Positions 1 through 7,690 of a stretch of 64,000 nucleotides of DNA are shown here, piece by piece. The stretch comes from Clostridiales bacterium UBA1728 (lineage in GTDB: Bacteria; Bacillota; Clostridia; Oscillospirales; Oscillospiraceae), in the NCBI GenBank assembly GCA_002315975.1, contig DCIK01000028.1, forward strand, positions 1 to 64,000, written 5' to 3'. The notes under the pieces are model-generated. The model was not told the DNA's origin. It saw nothing but the letters and a program-made list of their open reading frames with translations, and made no database searches. Position numbers and translations under genes: made by a program. Numbering within the stretch: the first letter of the stretch is position 1; every line of letters begins with the position of its first letter.

Positions 1-28
1 TCGCAGGGCTCTCCGTGAGAGCTTGCTT

Positions 29-57
29 ATAATAGCACCCCCGTATCCTTTTGTCAA
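29..57 (-). promoter_or_regulatory. Promoter reading out of the left edge
   Basis: On the minus strand a perfect -35 box TTGACA (52-57) is followed after 17 bp by TATTAT (29-34). Transcription would run leftward into a gene outside the window, so the target is unknown. Confidence 0.6.
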
Positions 58-128
58 CCCCTTTTTTCAACTTTTTTGAAAAAGTTTTGAGGATTTTTTC
101 GGATCGGGATTTGGCTGTTTTTTGGAGC

Positions 129-170
129 GAATGAGCCGCTCCAGCCTTCATCGGTAGGAGCGGCTCATTC
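129..170. other. 14-bp perfect hairpin downstream of rpmB
   Basis: GAATGAGCCGCTCC (129-142) pairs with its reverse complement at 157-170. It lies just downstream of rpmB but has no U-tract on either side, so it may be a processing or weak termination structure rather than a classical terminator. A weaker AACTTTTTT inverted repeat lies at about 67-90; I see nothing else in 58-205. Confidence 0.5.
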
Positions 171-205
171 GAGATCCAACATCCCTAAGCAGGGAAGTCT
201 CGACC

Positions 206-394
206 TCAGACGGCCCGGGTTACCTTGCCGCTGCGGAGGCAGCGAGTGCAAGCGTAAACATGCTTCGGGGAACCGTCAACGATGGCCTTAACGCGCTTGA
301 CATTGGGCTTCCACATACGGTTGCTCCGACGATGAGAATGGCTCACCTGGATGCCGAAAGTAACGCCCTTGTCGCAGAACTGACACTTAGCCAT
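206..394 (-). CDS. rpmB: 50S ribosomal protein L28
   Basis: A 62-residue basic protein of the size usual for bacterial bL28. It opens with MAKCQFCDKG and has the conserved SHSHRRSNRMWKPN segment. Two Cys pairs are visible (CQFC at residues 4-7 and CTRC further on), so this is the zinc-binding form. It is a structural component of the large ribosomal subunit. It is transcribed alone and divergently from hprK from the promoter at 441-469. Confidence 0.97.
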   Translation of the reverse strand: MAKCQFCDKGVTFGIQVSHSHRRSNRMWKPNVKRVKAIVDGSPKHVYACTRCLRSGKVTRAV

Positions 395-440
395 GCTGGT
401 ACCCTCCTTCTTGAATCGTCTGTATCAAAACAGCTTCGTA

Positions 441-469
441 ATTATAGCAGACTATTACCACAAATGCAA
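441..469 (-). promoter_or_regulatory. rpmB promoter
   Basis: Minus-strand TTGCAT (464-469), 17-bp spacer, consensus TATAAT (441-446), about 45 bp before the rpmB start. Confidence 0.6.
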
Positions 470-504
470 GCATTATTTTTATGGAATCGCTGCATCTTTT
501 TCTG

Positions 505-533
505 TTGCCAACGGTGATTTTATTATGTACAAT
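505..533 (+). promoter_or_regulatory. hprK promoter
   Basis: TTGCCA (505-510), 17-bp spacer, TACAAT (528-533), ending about 33 bp before the chosen hprK ATG. It supports the short start at 567 because it lies inside the longer open frame that begins at 393. Confidence 0.55.
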
Positions 534-566
534 AGGAATACAGAACAGAAATCCGGAGGCATTCTT

Positions 567-1514
567 ATGAGTGATTACAGCGTGGACCTGCCCACCATCG
601 TACGCGAGTGCGGACTTACGGAGATTTATCGCTCCGATGACTATGACAGGGTTCGTGTCACCGTGACCGAGGTCAACCGCCCCGGCCTGCAGCTGGCCGG
701 TTTTTATAATTATTTTGAGCCCAAACGGATTCAGATCATCGGCAAGGTGGAACTGACCTTTCTGCAGGAGATGACCGAGCGCACCCAGGAGCTCCGTATC
801 GAGGAGCTTTTCTCCAGCGGCATCCGCGTGGTTGTTGTGGCCCATGTGAGCTGCAACACGCAGGTGCCCCAGCTCATCGTGGACGCTGCCGAGCGGAACA
901 ATGTGAATCTCTTCTGCATAAACATGAGAACCAGCAGCTTTATGGGATTGCTGATTGTCAAGCTCCTGGACTGGCTGGCTCCCCGCTGCACAGTCCACGG
1001 CGTGCTCATGGAGATCTGCGGTGAGGGTGTTCTCATTATGGGTGACAGCGGCGTGGGCAAGAGCGAGACGGCCATGGAGCTCATGCGGCAGGGTCACCGT
1101 CTGGTGGCTGACGATGCCGTGGACATACGCCGCATCAGCAACGATGTGCTGGTGGGTGAGGCGCCGGAGCTGCTGCGCTACTTTATGGAGGTGCGCGGCA
1201 TCGGCGTGGTGGACGCCCGGCATCTCTTCGGCATCGGTGCGGTGAAGCCCGAGCAGAACATCGATCTTGTGGTGAACTTTGAGCTCTGGGACGACAGCAA
1301 GTCCTATGACCGGCTGGGTCTGGAGCAGGAGTACACGGATATTTTAGGCGTGAAGGTTCCCGTGCTGACCATCCCGGTGCGTCCCGGCAGAAATCTCGGC
1401 GCCATCCTGCAGCTTGCTGCCATGAACAACCGCGAGAAGAAGATGGGCTACAACGCCGCGCAGGTGCTGGTTGACCGCTACGATTCCCTCATTGACGAGG
1501 GCAAGCCCTTTTAA
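567..1514 (+). CDS. hprK: HPr kinase/phosphorylase
   Basis: Bifunctional enzyme that phosphorylates or dephosphorylates Ser46 of HPr and so sets carbon catabolite repression in Firmicutes. With the ATG at 567 it has 315 residues, the family norm. The start follows the ribosome site CCGGAGG at 552-558 and a promoter at 505-533. Visible are the N-terminal domain with NRPGLQLAGF (37-46), His144 in the CTVHG segment, the Walker A GDSGVGKS (159-166), and the signature EVRGIGVVDAR (208-218). It heads the conserved cluster hprK-murB-rapZ-yvcK-whiA; murB follows after 13 bp. Confidence 0.97.
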   Translation: MSDYSVDLPTIVRECGLTEIYRSDDYDRVRVTVTEVNRPGLQLAGFYNYFEPKRIQIIGKVELTFLQEMTERTQELRIEELFSSGIRVVVVAHVSCNTQVPQLIVDAAERNNVNLFCINMRTSSFMGLLIVKLLDWLAPRCTVHGVLMEICGEGVLIMGDSGVGKSETAMELMRQGHRLVADDAVDIRRISNDVLVGEAPELLRYFMEVRGIGVVDARHLFGIGAVKPEQNIDLVVNFELWDDSKSYDRLGLEQEYTDILGVKVPVLTIPVRPGRNLGAILQLAAMNNREKKMGYNAAQVLVDRYDSLIDEGKPF

Positions 1515-1527
1515 GGAGGAAGAAACC

Positions 1528-2424
1528 ATGACTGTTATAGAAGAGCTTCGCAGCGTGCTGCCCGCTCTCGCCATCCGGGAAAACGAAAAGCTCAGTGAGC
1601 ACTGCAGCTTCCGCATCGGCGGGGAATGTGCCGCCTTCATCGAGCCCGCCTCCGAAGAGGAGATCGCGGCGGTCTGTGCCATACTCCGTAAGCGCGGCGA
1701 AAAGCCCCTTCTCATGGGCAACGGCTCCAATCTGCTCATCACCGACGGGTATCTTGACCGCATTGTGCTGCATCTGGGCAGCGCCTACTCCGCCATAGAA
1801 TCCCGGGGTGAAACCGGGCTCTATGCCCAGAGCGGCGTTACCTTATATAAATTAGCCATGAGCGCCGCCGACCGGGCTCTGACGGGGCTGGAATTTGCCC
1901 ACGGCATCCCCGGCACGCTGGGCGGTGCCGTGAGCATGAACGCGGGCGCCTACGGCGGCGAGATGGTGCAGGTGGTGCGCTCCGTCCGCTATCTGAGCGC
2001 CAACGGACAGGTGCTGGAGACCGCGGAGCCGGACTTTGCCTATCGCCTCAGCCGCTTCTCCGACACCGACGACATCATCCTCGGCGCCACACTGGAGCTG
2101 CAGAAGGGTGACGAGACCGCCATCCGCGAGCAGATGCGCACCCTCATGGATAAGCGCAGAGCCAGCCAGCCCCTGGACTTGCCCAGCGCGGGCAGCACCT
2201 TCAAGCGTCCCGTGGGCGGCTACGCGGCTGCCCTCATCGATCAGGCGGGGCTCAAGGGCTTCACCATCGGCGGGGCGCAGGTCAGCGAGAAGCACGCGGG
2301 CTTTGTGGTGAACAAAGGCGGTGCGACCTGCGAGGATGTGCTGCGGCTGATGGAGGCCATTCAGGATAAGGTTTACGCTGCTTCCGGCATTATGCTGGAG
2401 GCGGAGGTAAAAATCATTCAATGA
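1528..2424 (+). CDS. murB: UDP-N-acetylenolpyruvoylglucosamine reductase
   Basis: FAD enzyme that reduces UDP-GlcNAc-enolpyruvate to UDP-MurNAc in peptidoglycan precursor synthesis (cytosol). Product is 298 residues. The ATG at 1528 is chosen because AGGAGG at 1514-1519 sits 8 bp upstream; the open frame extends further back into hprK. FAD-binding features include LLMGNGSNLLI near residue 70 and GLEFAHGIPGTLGGAVSMN near 125-145. Near residues 226-231 is PSAGSTFKRP, with the catalytic Ser, and a conserved Glu lies near the C-terminus (LEAEVK). This is the short type IIb form typical of Firmicutes. Confidence 0.97.
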   Translation: MTVIEELRSVLPALAIRENEKLSEHCSFRIGGECAAFIEPASEEEIAAVCAILRKRGEKPLLMGNGSNLLITDGYLDRIVLHLGSAYSAIESRGETGLYAQSGVTLYKLAMSAADRALTGLEFAHGIPGTLGGAVSMNAGAYGGEMVQVVRSVRYLSANGQVLETAEPDFAYRLSRFSDTDDIILGATLELQKGDETAIREQMRTLMDKRRASQPLDLPSAGSTFKRPVGGYAAALIDQAGLKGFTIGGAQVSEKHAGFVVNKGGATCEDVLRLMEAIQDKVYAASGIMLEAEVKIIQ

Positions 2425-2431
2425 AAACGAC

Positions 2432-2551
2432 TTCGCCATCTTCATTGAGAAGCTCGCGCTGATCGCGGCGGCTTTGCCTTGCGGCTGTCCCCGGAGGAGT
2501 GAACAGCATTCCGGTATTATGTGGGTTGCGGCTCGTCCGGAGGCCGGGTCC
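2432..2551. repeat. Degraded family B repeat plus palindrome
   Basis: The murB-rapZ gap holds a worn piece of repeat family B (CTCGCGCTGATCGCGGCGGC near 2452-2471, compare 16086-16105) followed by an inverted copy of the short family C palindrome (GGCTCGTCCGGAGGCC near 2530-2545). Confidence 0.5.
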
Positions 2552-2576
2552 TGCAAGGGGAAAAGGAGATAGAATT

Positions 2577-3428
2577 ATGGAACTGATCATTGTAACCGGT
2601 CTTTCGGGAGCCGGGAAAACCCAGGCGGCTAACGTGCTGGAGGATCTGGGCTATTTTGTCATGGACAATGTACCCGTGGTGCTGCTGGGCCGCATTGCGG
2701 AGTTTGCGCTGGCCTCGGGCAACCGCTTTGAGAAGCTGGCCGTGGTCACGGATATCCGCAGTCAGACCAACTTTGACGCTCTTTTTGCCCTGCCGGAGGA
2801 GCTTCACTGCCGCATTCTCTTCATGGAGGCCTCTACCGTCAGGCTGGTGCAGCGTTACAAAGAGACCCGCCGCCCCCACCCTCTGCAGACGGCGGGTGTC
2901 AGCATTGAAGAGAGCGTGGACTGGGAGCGGCGGCTTTTAGAGGATGTCCGCAGCCGTGCCCATTGGATTATAGACAGCAGCAATCTCACCCTGGGTCAGC
3001 TGCGCCGGCAGATTGAGAGCTATCTGAGTCCCGGCGGCAGTCGCATCATTCCCGTAACGGTCATGTCCTTCGGCTACAAGCACGGCATTCCCCTGGAGGC
3101 CGATCTGGTGCTGGACGTGCGCTTTCTGCCCAACCCCTATTACGATGCCGCGCTGCGCTCCCTGACGGGGCTGGACAAAGATGTGGCCGACTATGTACTG
3201 CAGAATGTGGAGGCCGAGGAATTTCTCAAGCGCACAACCGCTCTGCTGGATTATCTGCTGCCCCTCTACACCCGGGAGGGGAAAACCAACCTGACGGTGG
3301 CCGTGGGCTGCACCGGCGGTCAGCACCGGAGCGTGGCCGTCACCGCTGCGCTGACGCAGGCGCTCTCTGAGCGGGGCATCAACGCCGAAAGCCACCACCG
3401 CGACTGCGGAAGGAGAAGCGCACAATGA
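2577..3428 (+). CDS. rapZ: RNase adapter protein RapZ (YvcJ family GTPase)
   Basis: Product is 283 residues from ATG 2577, preceded by AAAAGGAGA. The Walker A motif GLSGAGKT is at residues 8-15, followed by the family segment LEDLGYFVMDNVP. The C-terminal domain carries SFGYKHGIP, DVRFLPNPYY and the GCTGGQHRSV motif. In Gammaproteobacteria RapZ senses GlcN6P; in Bacillus YvcJ is an ATP/GTPase linked to competence and envelope metabolism, so the exact role here is inferred. Its stop overlaps the yvcK ATG (ATGA), which indicates translational coupling. Confidence 0.95.
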   Translation: MELIIVTGLSGAGKTQAANVLEDLGYFVMDNVPVVLLGRIAEFALASGNRFEKLAVVTDIRSQTNFDALFALPEELHCRILFMEASTVRLVQRYKETRRPHPLQTAGVSIEESVDWERRLLEDVRSRAHWIIDSSNLTLGQLRRQIESYLSPGGSRIIPVTVMSFGYKHGIPLEADLVLDVRFLPNPYYDAALRSLTGLDKDVADYVLQNVEAEEFLKRTTALLDYLLPLYTREGKTNLTVAVGCTGGQHRSVAVTAALTQALSERGINAESHHRDCGRRSAQ

Positions 3429-4426
3429 ACGATTCTAAAAGCAATATGCCCAAAGTCGTCGCCATCGGCGGCGGCACGGGTCTGTCCACCATGCTGCGGG
3501 GACTGAAGAAAAAAAGCATTGACCTGACCGCCATCGTCACCGTGGCCGACAACGGCGGCGGCAGCGGCACGCTGCGGCAGGAACTGGGGATGCTGCCCCC
3601 CGGCGATGTGCGCAACTGCATTCAGGCGCTGTCCAATGCCGAACCCACCCTCACTGCGCTGCTGGGCTATCGCTTCGCTGAGGGCTCGCTGAAGGGGCAA
3701 AGTCTGGGCAACCTGATTCTGGCCGCCCTCAACGGAATGTATGAGAATTTCGACGAGGCCGTAGTCACTCTGAGCAAGGTGCTGGCCATCACAGGCCGGG
3801 TGCTGCCCGTAACCAACGAGAATGTCCAGCTCTGCGCCGAGTTCACCGACGCTCGGGAGATCGTGGGCGAGTGCGAGATCGCCGAGTACAAAAAGGGCAG
3901 CGATGCCCGCATCCGCCGGGTTTGGCTCTCGCCGGAGAAGCCGAAGCCCGTGGAGGCCTGTCTGCAGGCTCTCGCTGAGGCCGACCTCATTGTGCTGGGT
4001 CCCGGCTCCCTTTACACCAGCGTGCTGCCCAATCTGCTGGTGGAGGGCATCCCCGAGGCGATCCACGCCTCCAAAGCCATGAAGCTCTACAATATGAATC
4101 TGATGACTCAGGACGGCGAGACCGAGGCTTACAGTGCCGCCGACCATATCCGGGCTCTCTTCGACCATGGCGGCGAGGGGCTCTTTGACCGTGTGCTCAT
4201 CAATAATCTGCCCATTCCCGATGAGATGCTCCCCTCCTATGCCGCTGAGGGCGCCTATCCCACCGTGGTTTCTGAGGAGGAGCTGCACACTCTGGGCGTA
4301 AGGCCAAGCTATGCTCCCATTGCCAGATGGGAGGCCGGTCTCATTCGCCACAATCCCGACGCGCTGGCCGACGCCATCATGGCGCTCTACTATTCTGAGG
4401 GCGCGGATCGCGTCCGGGGCCGTTGA
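3425..4426 (+). CDS. yvcK: Gluconeogenesis factor YvcK (CofD-like)
   Basis: A 333-residue CofD-superfamily protein that binds UDP-sugars. In Bacillus it controls gluconeogenic growth and localisation of cell-wall enzymes. It shows the family hallmarks: GGGTGLSTMLRGLK near the N-terminus, then VTVADNGGGSGTLR and LPPGDVRNC. Later come NLILAAL and LGPGSLYTSVLPNLLV. Overlap with rapZ (4 bp) and the 12-bp gap to whiA support one operon. Confidence 0.95.
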   Translation: MNDSKSNMPKVVAIGGGTGLSTMLRGLKKKSIDLTAIVTVADNGGGSGTLRQELGMLPPGDVRNCIQALSNAEPTLTALLGYRFAEGSLKGQSLGNLILAALNGMYENFDEAVVTLSKVLAITGRVLPVTNENVQLCAEFTDAREIVGECEIAEYKKGSDARIRRVWLSPEKPKPVEACLQALAEADLIVLGPGSLYTSVLPNLLVEGIPEAIHASKAMKLYNMNLMTQDGETEAYSAADHIRALFDHGGEGLFDRVLINNLPIPDEMLPSYAAEGAYPTVVSEEELHTLGVRPSYAPIARWEAGLIRHNPDALADAIMALYYSEGADRVRGR

Positions 4427-4438
4427 GGAGGCCGTGCC

Positions 4439-5350
4439 ATGTCATTTTCCGCCGACACCAAGGCCGAGCTGTGCAAAGCGCCGCTGAACCGAAGCTGCTG
4501 CGCCGCTGCCGAGGCCTACGGGATTCTGCTCTACGCCAACACCTTCTCCGGCCGGGAGATTCGCATTATCACCGGCTCCCCTGCTCTTACCGCCCGACTG
4601 CCCAAGCTCTTCGGCAGAGCCTTCGGCGTAGAGTTTGACCGGCTCCCGCCGGAGAACGCCGAGGGCAAGCGAAGCTTCCGCATCACAGACAGTGAAAAAA
4701 TCCTCAGAATCTTTTCCGCCTACGGACAGGAGCCGGGAGTGGCGCTGCACGTCAACTTCGGTGTGCTGGAGAACGACTGCTGCCGCTCCGCCTTCCTGCG
4801 AGGTGCCTTCCTCTCCGGGGGCAGCATCACCGACCCGGACAAGCGCTATCATCTGGAGCTGATGAGCTCCCACCAGAGCGTACTGCGAGAGACCACGGCG
4901 CTGCTGCAGGAGCTGGGCTTTGAGCCCCGCTCCTCCCATCGCAGCGGCGGGGAGCTGCTCTATTTCAAGCAGTCCGATACCATCAGCGATGTGCTGACCA
5001 CCATGGGTGCACCCCTTGCGGGCATGGCTCTGCAGCAGAGCAAGGTGGAGAAGGATATGCGCAACGCCGTCAACCGCCGGGTGAACTGCGACAGCGCCAA
5101 TGCCGACCGCATCGTCTCCGCTGCTCAGGAGCAGATGGACATGATCCGCCGTATCGATGCGGAGATCGGTCTGGATGCTCTGCCCGAGGCCCTGCAGGAG
5201 ACGGCCATGCTCCGCATCGCCAACCCGGAGTCCTCCCTCTCCGAGCTTTCCGCCCTGTCCTTCCCCCCGGTGAGCAAGAGCTGTCTCAGCCACCGGATGA
5301 AAAAGCTCATGTCCTTTCTGGAGGATATAAAAGCAGAGCCTGTCGATTGA
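4439..5350 (+). CDS. whiA: DNA-binding protein WhiA
   Basis: A 303-residue sporulation/cell-division regulator. It consists of an N-terminal LAGLIDADG homing-endonuclease-like domain (CCRSAFLRGAFLSGGS near residues 115-130) and a C-terminal helix-turn-helix (NPESSLSELSAL, then PPVSKSCLSHRMKKL near 275-292). In other Gram-positives WhiA binds DNA and affects division and chromosome segregation. It is the last gene of the cluster; its final codons and stop are embedded in the terminator hairpin at 5329-5370. Confidence 0.95.
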   Translation: MSFSADTKAELCKAPLNRSCCAAAEAYGILLYANTFSGREIRIITGSPALTARLPKLFGRAFGVEFDRLPPENAEGKRSFRITDSEKILRIFSAYGQEPGVALHVNFGVLENDCCRSAFLRGAFLSGGSITDPDKRYHLELMSSHQSVLRETTALLQELGFEPRSSHRSGGELLYFKQSDTISDVLTTMGAPLAGMALQQSKVEKDMRNAVNRRVNCDSANADRIVSAAQEQMDMIRRIDAEIGLDALPEALQETAMLRIANPESSLSELSALSFPPVSKSCLSHRMKKLMSFLEDIKAEPVD

Positions 5351-5370
5351 GTTCGACAGGCTCTGCTTTT
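5329..5370. terminator. Bidirectional terminator between whiA and the DUF4160 operon
   Basis: An 18-bp perfect stem (5329-5346 with 5353-5370) and 6-nt loop, with A4 on the left and T4 on the right. It can end transcripts from both sides. The whiA stop TGA (5348-5350) lies in the loop. Confidence 0.85.
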
Positions 5371-5378
5371 GCGTATAA

Positions 5379-5657
5379 TCAGCAGAAATATCTGATCTCG
5401 TCAAACATTTCCAGCCATTTGCTTTCAATTTCGCGGTAGTTTGCCTCTATAAGCTGCATCATCCGCTTCAGGATTGCAGCAGGAATCTGCGAGTGATTGT
5501 GGCACAAAACACAGTGTCCTGTTTGTGTAAGCCATATTTTCGTCCCGTCAGCCTGTGGCCTTCCTTCTGCAATATGAATGTGTATCGGCTCCAGCGGCTC
5601 ATTTTCATTGGCCCAGAAATAGACCAGATAAGGCCCGATCCTAAAGAGCTGTGGCAT
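5379..5657 (-). CDS. DUF4160 family protein
   Basis: A 92-residue protein. It shows the DUF4160 pattern: MPQLFRIGPYLVYFWANE, then PIHIHIAEG, and a C-terminal helix with IEANYREIESKW. The start at 5657 is preferred because GGAGGAAGGAGG lies just upstream inside the preceding gene; a longer frame reaches 5681. DUF4160 genes commonly occur with a second small gene and are suspected toxin-antitoxin-like or regulatory partners, but no activity is established. The partner gene ends at 5641, so the two overlap by 17 bp. Confidence 0.8.
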   Translation of the reverse strand: MPQLFRIGPYLVYFWANENEPLEPIHIHIAEGRPQADGTKIWLTQTGHCVLCHNHSQIPAAILKRMMQLIEANYREIESKWLEMFDEIRYFC

Positions 5658-5913
5658 TGAGGATGCCTCCTTCCTCCGCAAACGCTAAAATGAGATGGGC
5701 GTTATTCCGAAGAAGCTTCGTAAATCGCAGCATTTCCTCTTCGCTGTAGCCCTCGATCTCTGCCCACTCATAGGTAGGAAGATAGCAGCTTGCATGGTGG
5801 AAGCCGTCCTTTTCATCAGGGGTCTCAATATAGACCTTCACGCGGCCATCCTCCTTCACTTCGGAATGTACAATCTCCGTATCATCCGGAAGTGTCATAA
5901 ACGGATACATCAT
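5641..5913 (-). CDS. Small acidic partner of DUF4160 protein, function unknown
   Basis: A 90-residue acidic protein with MTLPDDTEIVHSE at the N-terminus, DGFHHASCYLPTYEW in the middle and a C-terminal helical part (LLRNNAHLILAFAEEGG). I recognise it only as the small protein that frequently precedes DUF4160 genes in Clostridia. No catalytic motif is visible. The ribosome site AAGGAGG precedes ATG 5913; an alternative ATG is one codon later. Coupled translation with the DUF4160 gene (17-bp overlap) suggests the products act together. Confidence 0.65.
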   Translation of the reverse strand: MMYPFMTLPDDTEIVHSEVKEDGRVKVYIETPDEKDGFHHASCYLPTYEWAEIEGYSEEEMLRFTKLLRNNAHLILAFAEEGGILNATAL

Positions 5914-5925
5914 TCTTTTTCCTCC

Positions 5926-6348
5926 TTATTCCCCGTTGAGCTCCCGCAGTCTCACGATTACGGTTTCTCTGGCAAGGACGGGGTCGTCGATGTCCCATAC
6001 GGCGGTCTCCATGGGGCAGAAGCCATCGCGGCTGCGGTTCTCGATCTTGGCCACTTCGCTATCGCAGAGGGCCTCAATGCCGTGGGTGCGCAGCACCGCC
6101 AGCGCCGGGGTGCTCATAACCAGCGCCCAGACCCGCTCCACGCCCAGCAGCACATAGAGAAACGCGGCGGCCTTGCCCACCACCCGGTCGGCGGCAGTCC
6201 AGCCCGTGAGCTTTTTTCCCTCGTCGATCCAGTCCAGCAGGGGCTTCACGCCCCGCTTGCTGCTCGTCAGGGTCTCTTCGCCCCGGCACAGGGCGGCGGT
6301 ATAGTTGCCCTCCAGCATCAGGCTGCGGGCTCTTTCCAGATCGCTCAT
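5926..6348 (-). CDS. DUF1893 domain protein
   Basis: A 140-residue protein with the DUF1893 features LMLEGNYTAALCRGEE near residues 10-25, the repeated GWTAADRVVGKAAAFL near 48-63, and a middle TPALAVLRTHGIEAL. The family (prototype TM1506) has a deaminase-like fold but no proven reaction. It is 12 bp upstream of the DUF4160 partner gene and 13 bp downstream of the Trk remnant, so it is probably cotranscribed with the small genes below it. GGAGAAAG precedes the ATG. Confidence 0.75.
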   Translation of the reverse strand: MSDLERARSLMLEGNYTAALCRGEETLTSSKRGVKPLLDWIDEGKKLTGWTAADRVVGKAAAFLYVLLGVERVWALVMSTPALAVLRTHGIEALCDSEVAKIENRSRDGFCPMETAVWDIDDPVLARETVIVRLRELNGE

Positions 6349-6361
6349 GATACTTTCTCCT

Positions 6362-6556
6362 TTATCTGAATTTCTTCAGCACCTCATCGTTTTTGCCCAG
6401 TGCCAGCATCTTGTCGCCGCTGTCAAAAATGGTATCGGGCGTGACGGTCAGACCCGTGACGCACACGGCGGAGGTGGCCGAAAAAATTCCGTCCGCAAAA
6501 GACGCGGTCTGCCCCTCCCGGAAAACAGCATACCCCGTTTCGGGGGGGCGCGTCAA
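6362..6556 (-). pseudogene. Remnant joining TrkH/KtrB N-terminal piece to TrkA/KtrA C-terminal piece
   Basis: The open frame encodes 64 residues. Residues 17-38 (ASFADGIFSATSAVCVTGL) match the first selectivity-filter region of TrkH/KtrB potassium channels. The next residues (TPDTIFDSGDKMLALGKNDE, then a short basic tail) match the extreme C-terminus of TrkA/KtrA RCK-C domains. The simplest reading is an internal deletion across a trkH-trkA gene pair that fused the ends in frame. The first 13 or so residues, from a TTG codon, do not resemble TrkH. Not expected to transport potassium. Identification rests on motif memory only. Confidence 0.65.
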
Positions 6557-6608
6557 GAAAAAAATGCTGAAAATCCTTTTTCTTCCATCTTGAAAAGGCC
6601 AATATCCC

Positions 6609-6633
6609 GTAGGGCTCGGCCTCCGGACGAGCC
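6609..6633. repeat. Family C short palindrome, copy 1
   Basis: GTAGGGCTCGGCCTCCGGAC followed by GAGCC. Near-identical copies lie at 16249 and 18261, with a variant at 24573. As at 18261, it is followed by an ACGGATTGCCGCGTCG string also related to the element at 40248. Confidence 0.7.
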
Positions 6634-6664
6634 GCAGAGAAAACGGATTGCCGCGTCGATGCGC

Positions 6665-6803
6665 TCTTGCCTTCCCCCTTGGGGGAAGGTGTCAGCGTAG
6701 CTGACGGATGAGGGTCAGTCGAGAACTTAGCGGTTTCAAGGACTCACCCTCATCAGTCACCAGTGTACGCACTGGTGCCAGCTTCCCCCAAGGGGAAGCC
6801 AAG
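6665..6803. repeat. Family A palindromic repeat, copy A1
   Basis: Terminal inverted repeats CTTGCCTTCCCC / GGGGAAGCCAAG enclose several smaller hairpins, including CCAGTGTACGCACTGG. It is followed by the string TTTCACAGCAATGACAGGC (6821-6839) that also follows copy A3. It lies downstream of the acetyltransferase gene and may terminate it. Confidence 0.75.
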
Positions 6804-6857
6804 GGGCGTTGTAACATGGCTTTCACAGCAATGACAGGCTTTTTACAGCCCCATTTT

Positions 6858-7481
6858 TTACAGTTTATCCACTTCACCGGCGCGGATATGCGGGAGCTTT
6901 TCCCGTATCCATGCCTCATCCCGCTCCCACCAGCGGAGCTTCAGCAGCTTTTCGACGGTCTCCTCGTCGAAGCGCCTGCGGATGGGTCTGGCGGGCACGC
7001 CGCCCACGATGGTGTAGGGCGGCACATCTTTTGTGACCACCGCCCGGGTGCCGATGACCGCACCGTCACCGATATGGACGCCGGACATGATCACGGCCTC
7101 GTAGCCGATCCACACATCGTTGCCGATAACAATGTCGCCCTTGTTGTCCCAGGCCTGGGTGATGTCCTTGCCCTGTAGCCCCCACTCGTCGAAAAACACG
7201 GGGAAGGAATAGTTGGATAGGGAGGAGAGCGCATGGTTCCCGGAGGTGAAGAGAAAGCGGGCGCCGCAGGCGATGGAGCAGAACCGGCCGATGATGAGCT
7301 TATCTCCGTTGACCGGGTAGTGGTAGAGCACGCAGTTTTTCTCGAAATTTCGCGGGTCGTCGGCGAAGTCGTTATAAATGGTATAATCTCCCACCTCAAT
7401 ATTGGGGCCGGCGATCACATTTTTCAGATATACAATTGTATTGTCATGGGGACGGGGATAGACCAGAGAGGGATCAGCCAT
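6858..7481 (-). CDS. Hexapeptide-repeat O-acetyltransferase (CatB/Vat-like)
   Basis: A 207-residue left-handed beta-helix acetyltransferase of the xenobiotic acyltransferase group. Visible are hexapeptide repeats ([13 protein letters not shown], then [20 protein letters not shown] and [16 protein letters not shown]), the FTSGNHAL segment that carries the catalytic His (about residue 84), the loop FPVFFDEWG and the C-terminal [13 protein letters not shown]. Family members acetylate chloramphenicol or streptogramin A, but many chromosomal homologues have unknown substrates, so resistance cannot be claimed. It lies downstream of tRNA-Arg and its terminator. Confidence 0.85.
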   Translation of the reverse strand: MADPSLVYPRPHDNTIVYLKNVIAGPNIEVGDYTIYNDFADDPRNFEKNCVLYHYPVNGDKLIIGRFCSIACGARFLFTSGNHALSSLSNYSFPVFFDEWGLQGKDITQAWDNKGDIVIGNDVWIGYEAVIMSGVHIGDGAVIGTRAVVTKDVPPYTIVGGVPARPIRRRFDEETVEKLLKLRWWERDEAWIREKLPHIRAGEVDKL

Positions 7482-7504
7482 GATACGGCTCCTTTCCCGT
7501 TATG

Positions 7505-7534
7505 AAAAAAGCACCTGCTTTCGCAGGTGCTTTT
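7505..7534 (-). terminator. Terminator after tRNA-Arg
   Basis: 8-bp stem GCACCTGC/GCAGGTGC (7511-7518 with 7523-7530), TTTC loop on the plus strand, and an A6 run at 7505-7510 that is the U-tract on the minus strand. Confidence 0.8.
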
Positions 7535-7610
7535 GGCACGCCTTGAGGGATTCGAACCCCCGACCTTCTGGTCCGTAGCCAGACGCTCTATCCAGCTGAG
7601 CTAAAGACGC
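7534..7610 (-). tRNA. tRNA-Arg (anticodon ACG)
   Basis: 77 nt including an encoded CCA. The minus strand begins GCGTCTTTAGCTCAGCTGG, has anticodon loop CTACGGA (anticodon ACG, read as ICG after deamination), T-loop GTTCGAATC and a 3' AAGGCGT-G-CCA. The acceptor stem closes with two G-U pairs. It decodes CGU/CGC/CGA arginine codons. Confidence 0.95.
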
Positions 7611-7629
7611 ATTTCCTTAACGCTCAGAT

Positions 7630-7658
7630 ATAGTAGCACATATGTTCGCAGAATGCAA
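7630..7658 (-). promoter_or_regulatory. tRNA-Arg promoter
   Basis: Minus-strand TTGCAT (7653-7658), 17-bp spacer, TACTAT (7630-7635), about 20 bp before the tRNA 5' end. Confidence 0.6.
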
Positions 7659-7690
7659 GCCCTTTTTTCGATTTTTTCAAATTTTTTTCC

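Noticed and set aside
393..566. Upstream extension of hprK to position 393
   Set aside because: The extra 58 residues are not HprK-like, contain the promoter at 505-533, and the ATG at 567 has a good ribosome site.
6858..7481. Calling the hexapeptide acetyltransferase a streptogramin or chloramphenicol resistance gene
   Set aside because: Fold and active-site His fit the family, but substrate cannot be read from the sequence and many chromosomal members are not resistance enzymes.
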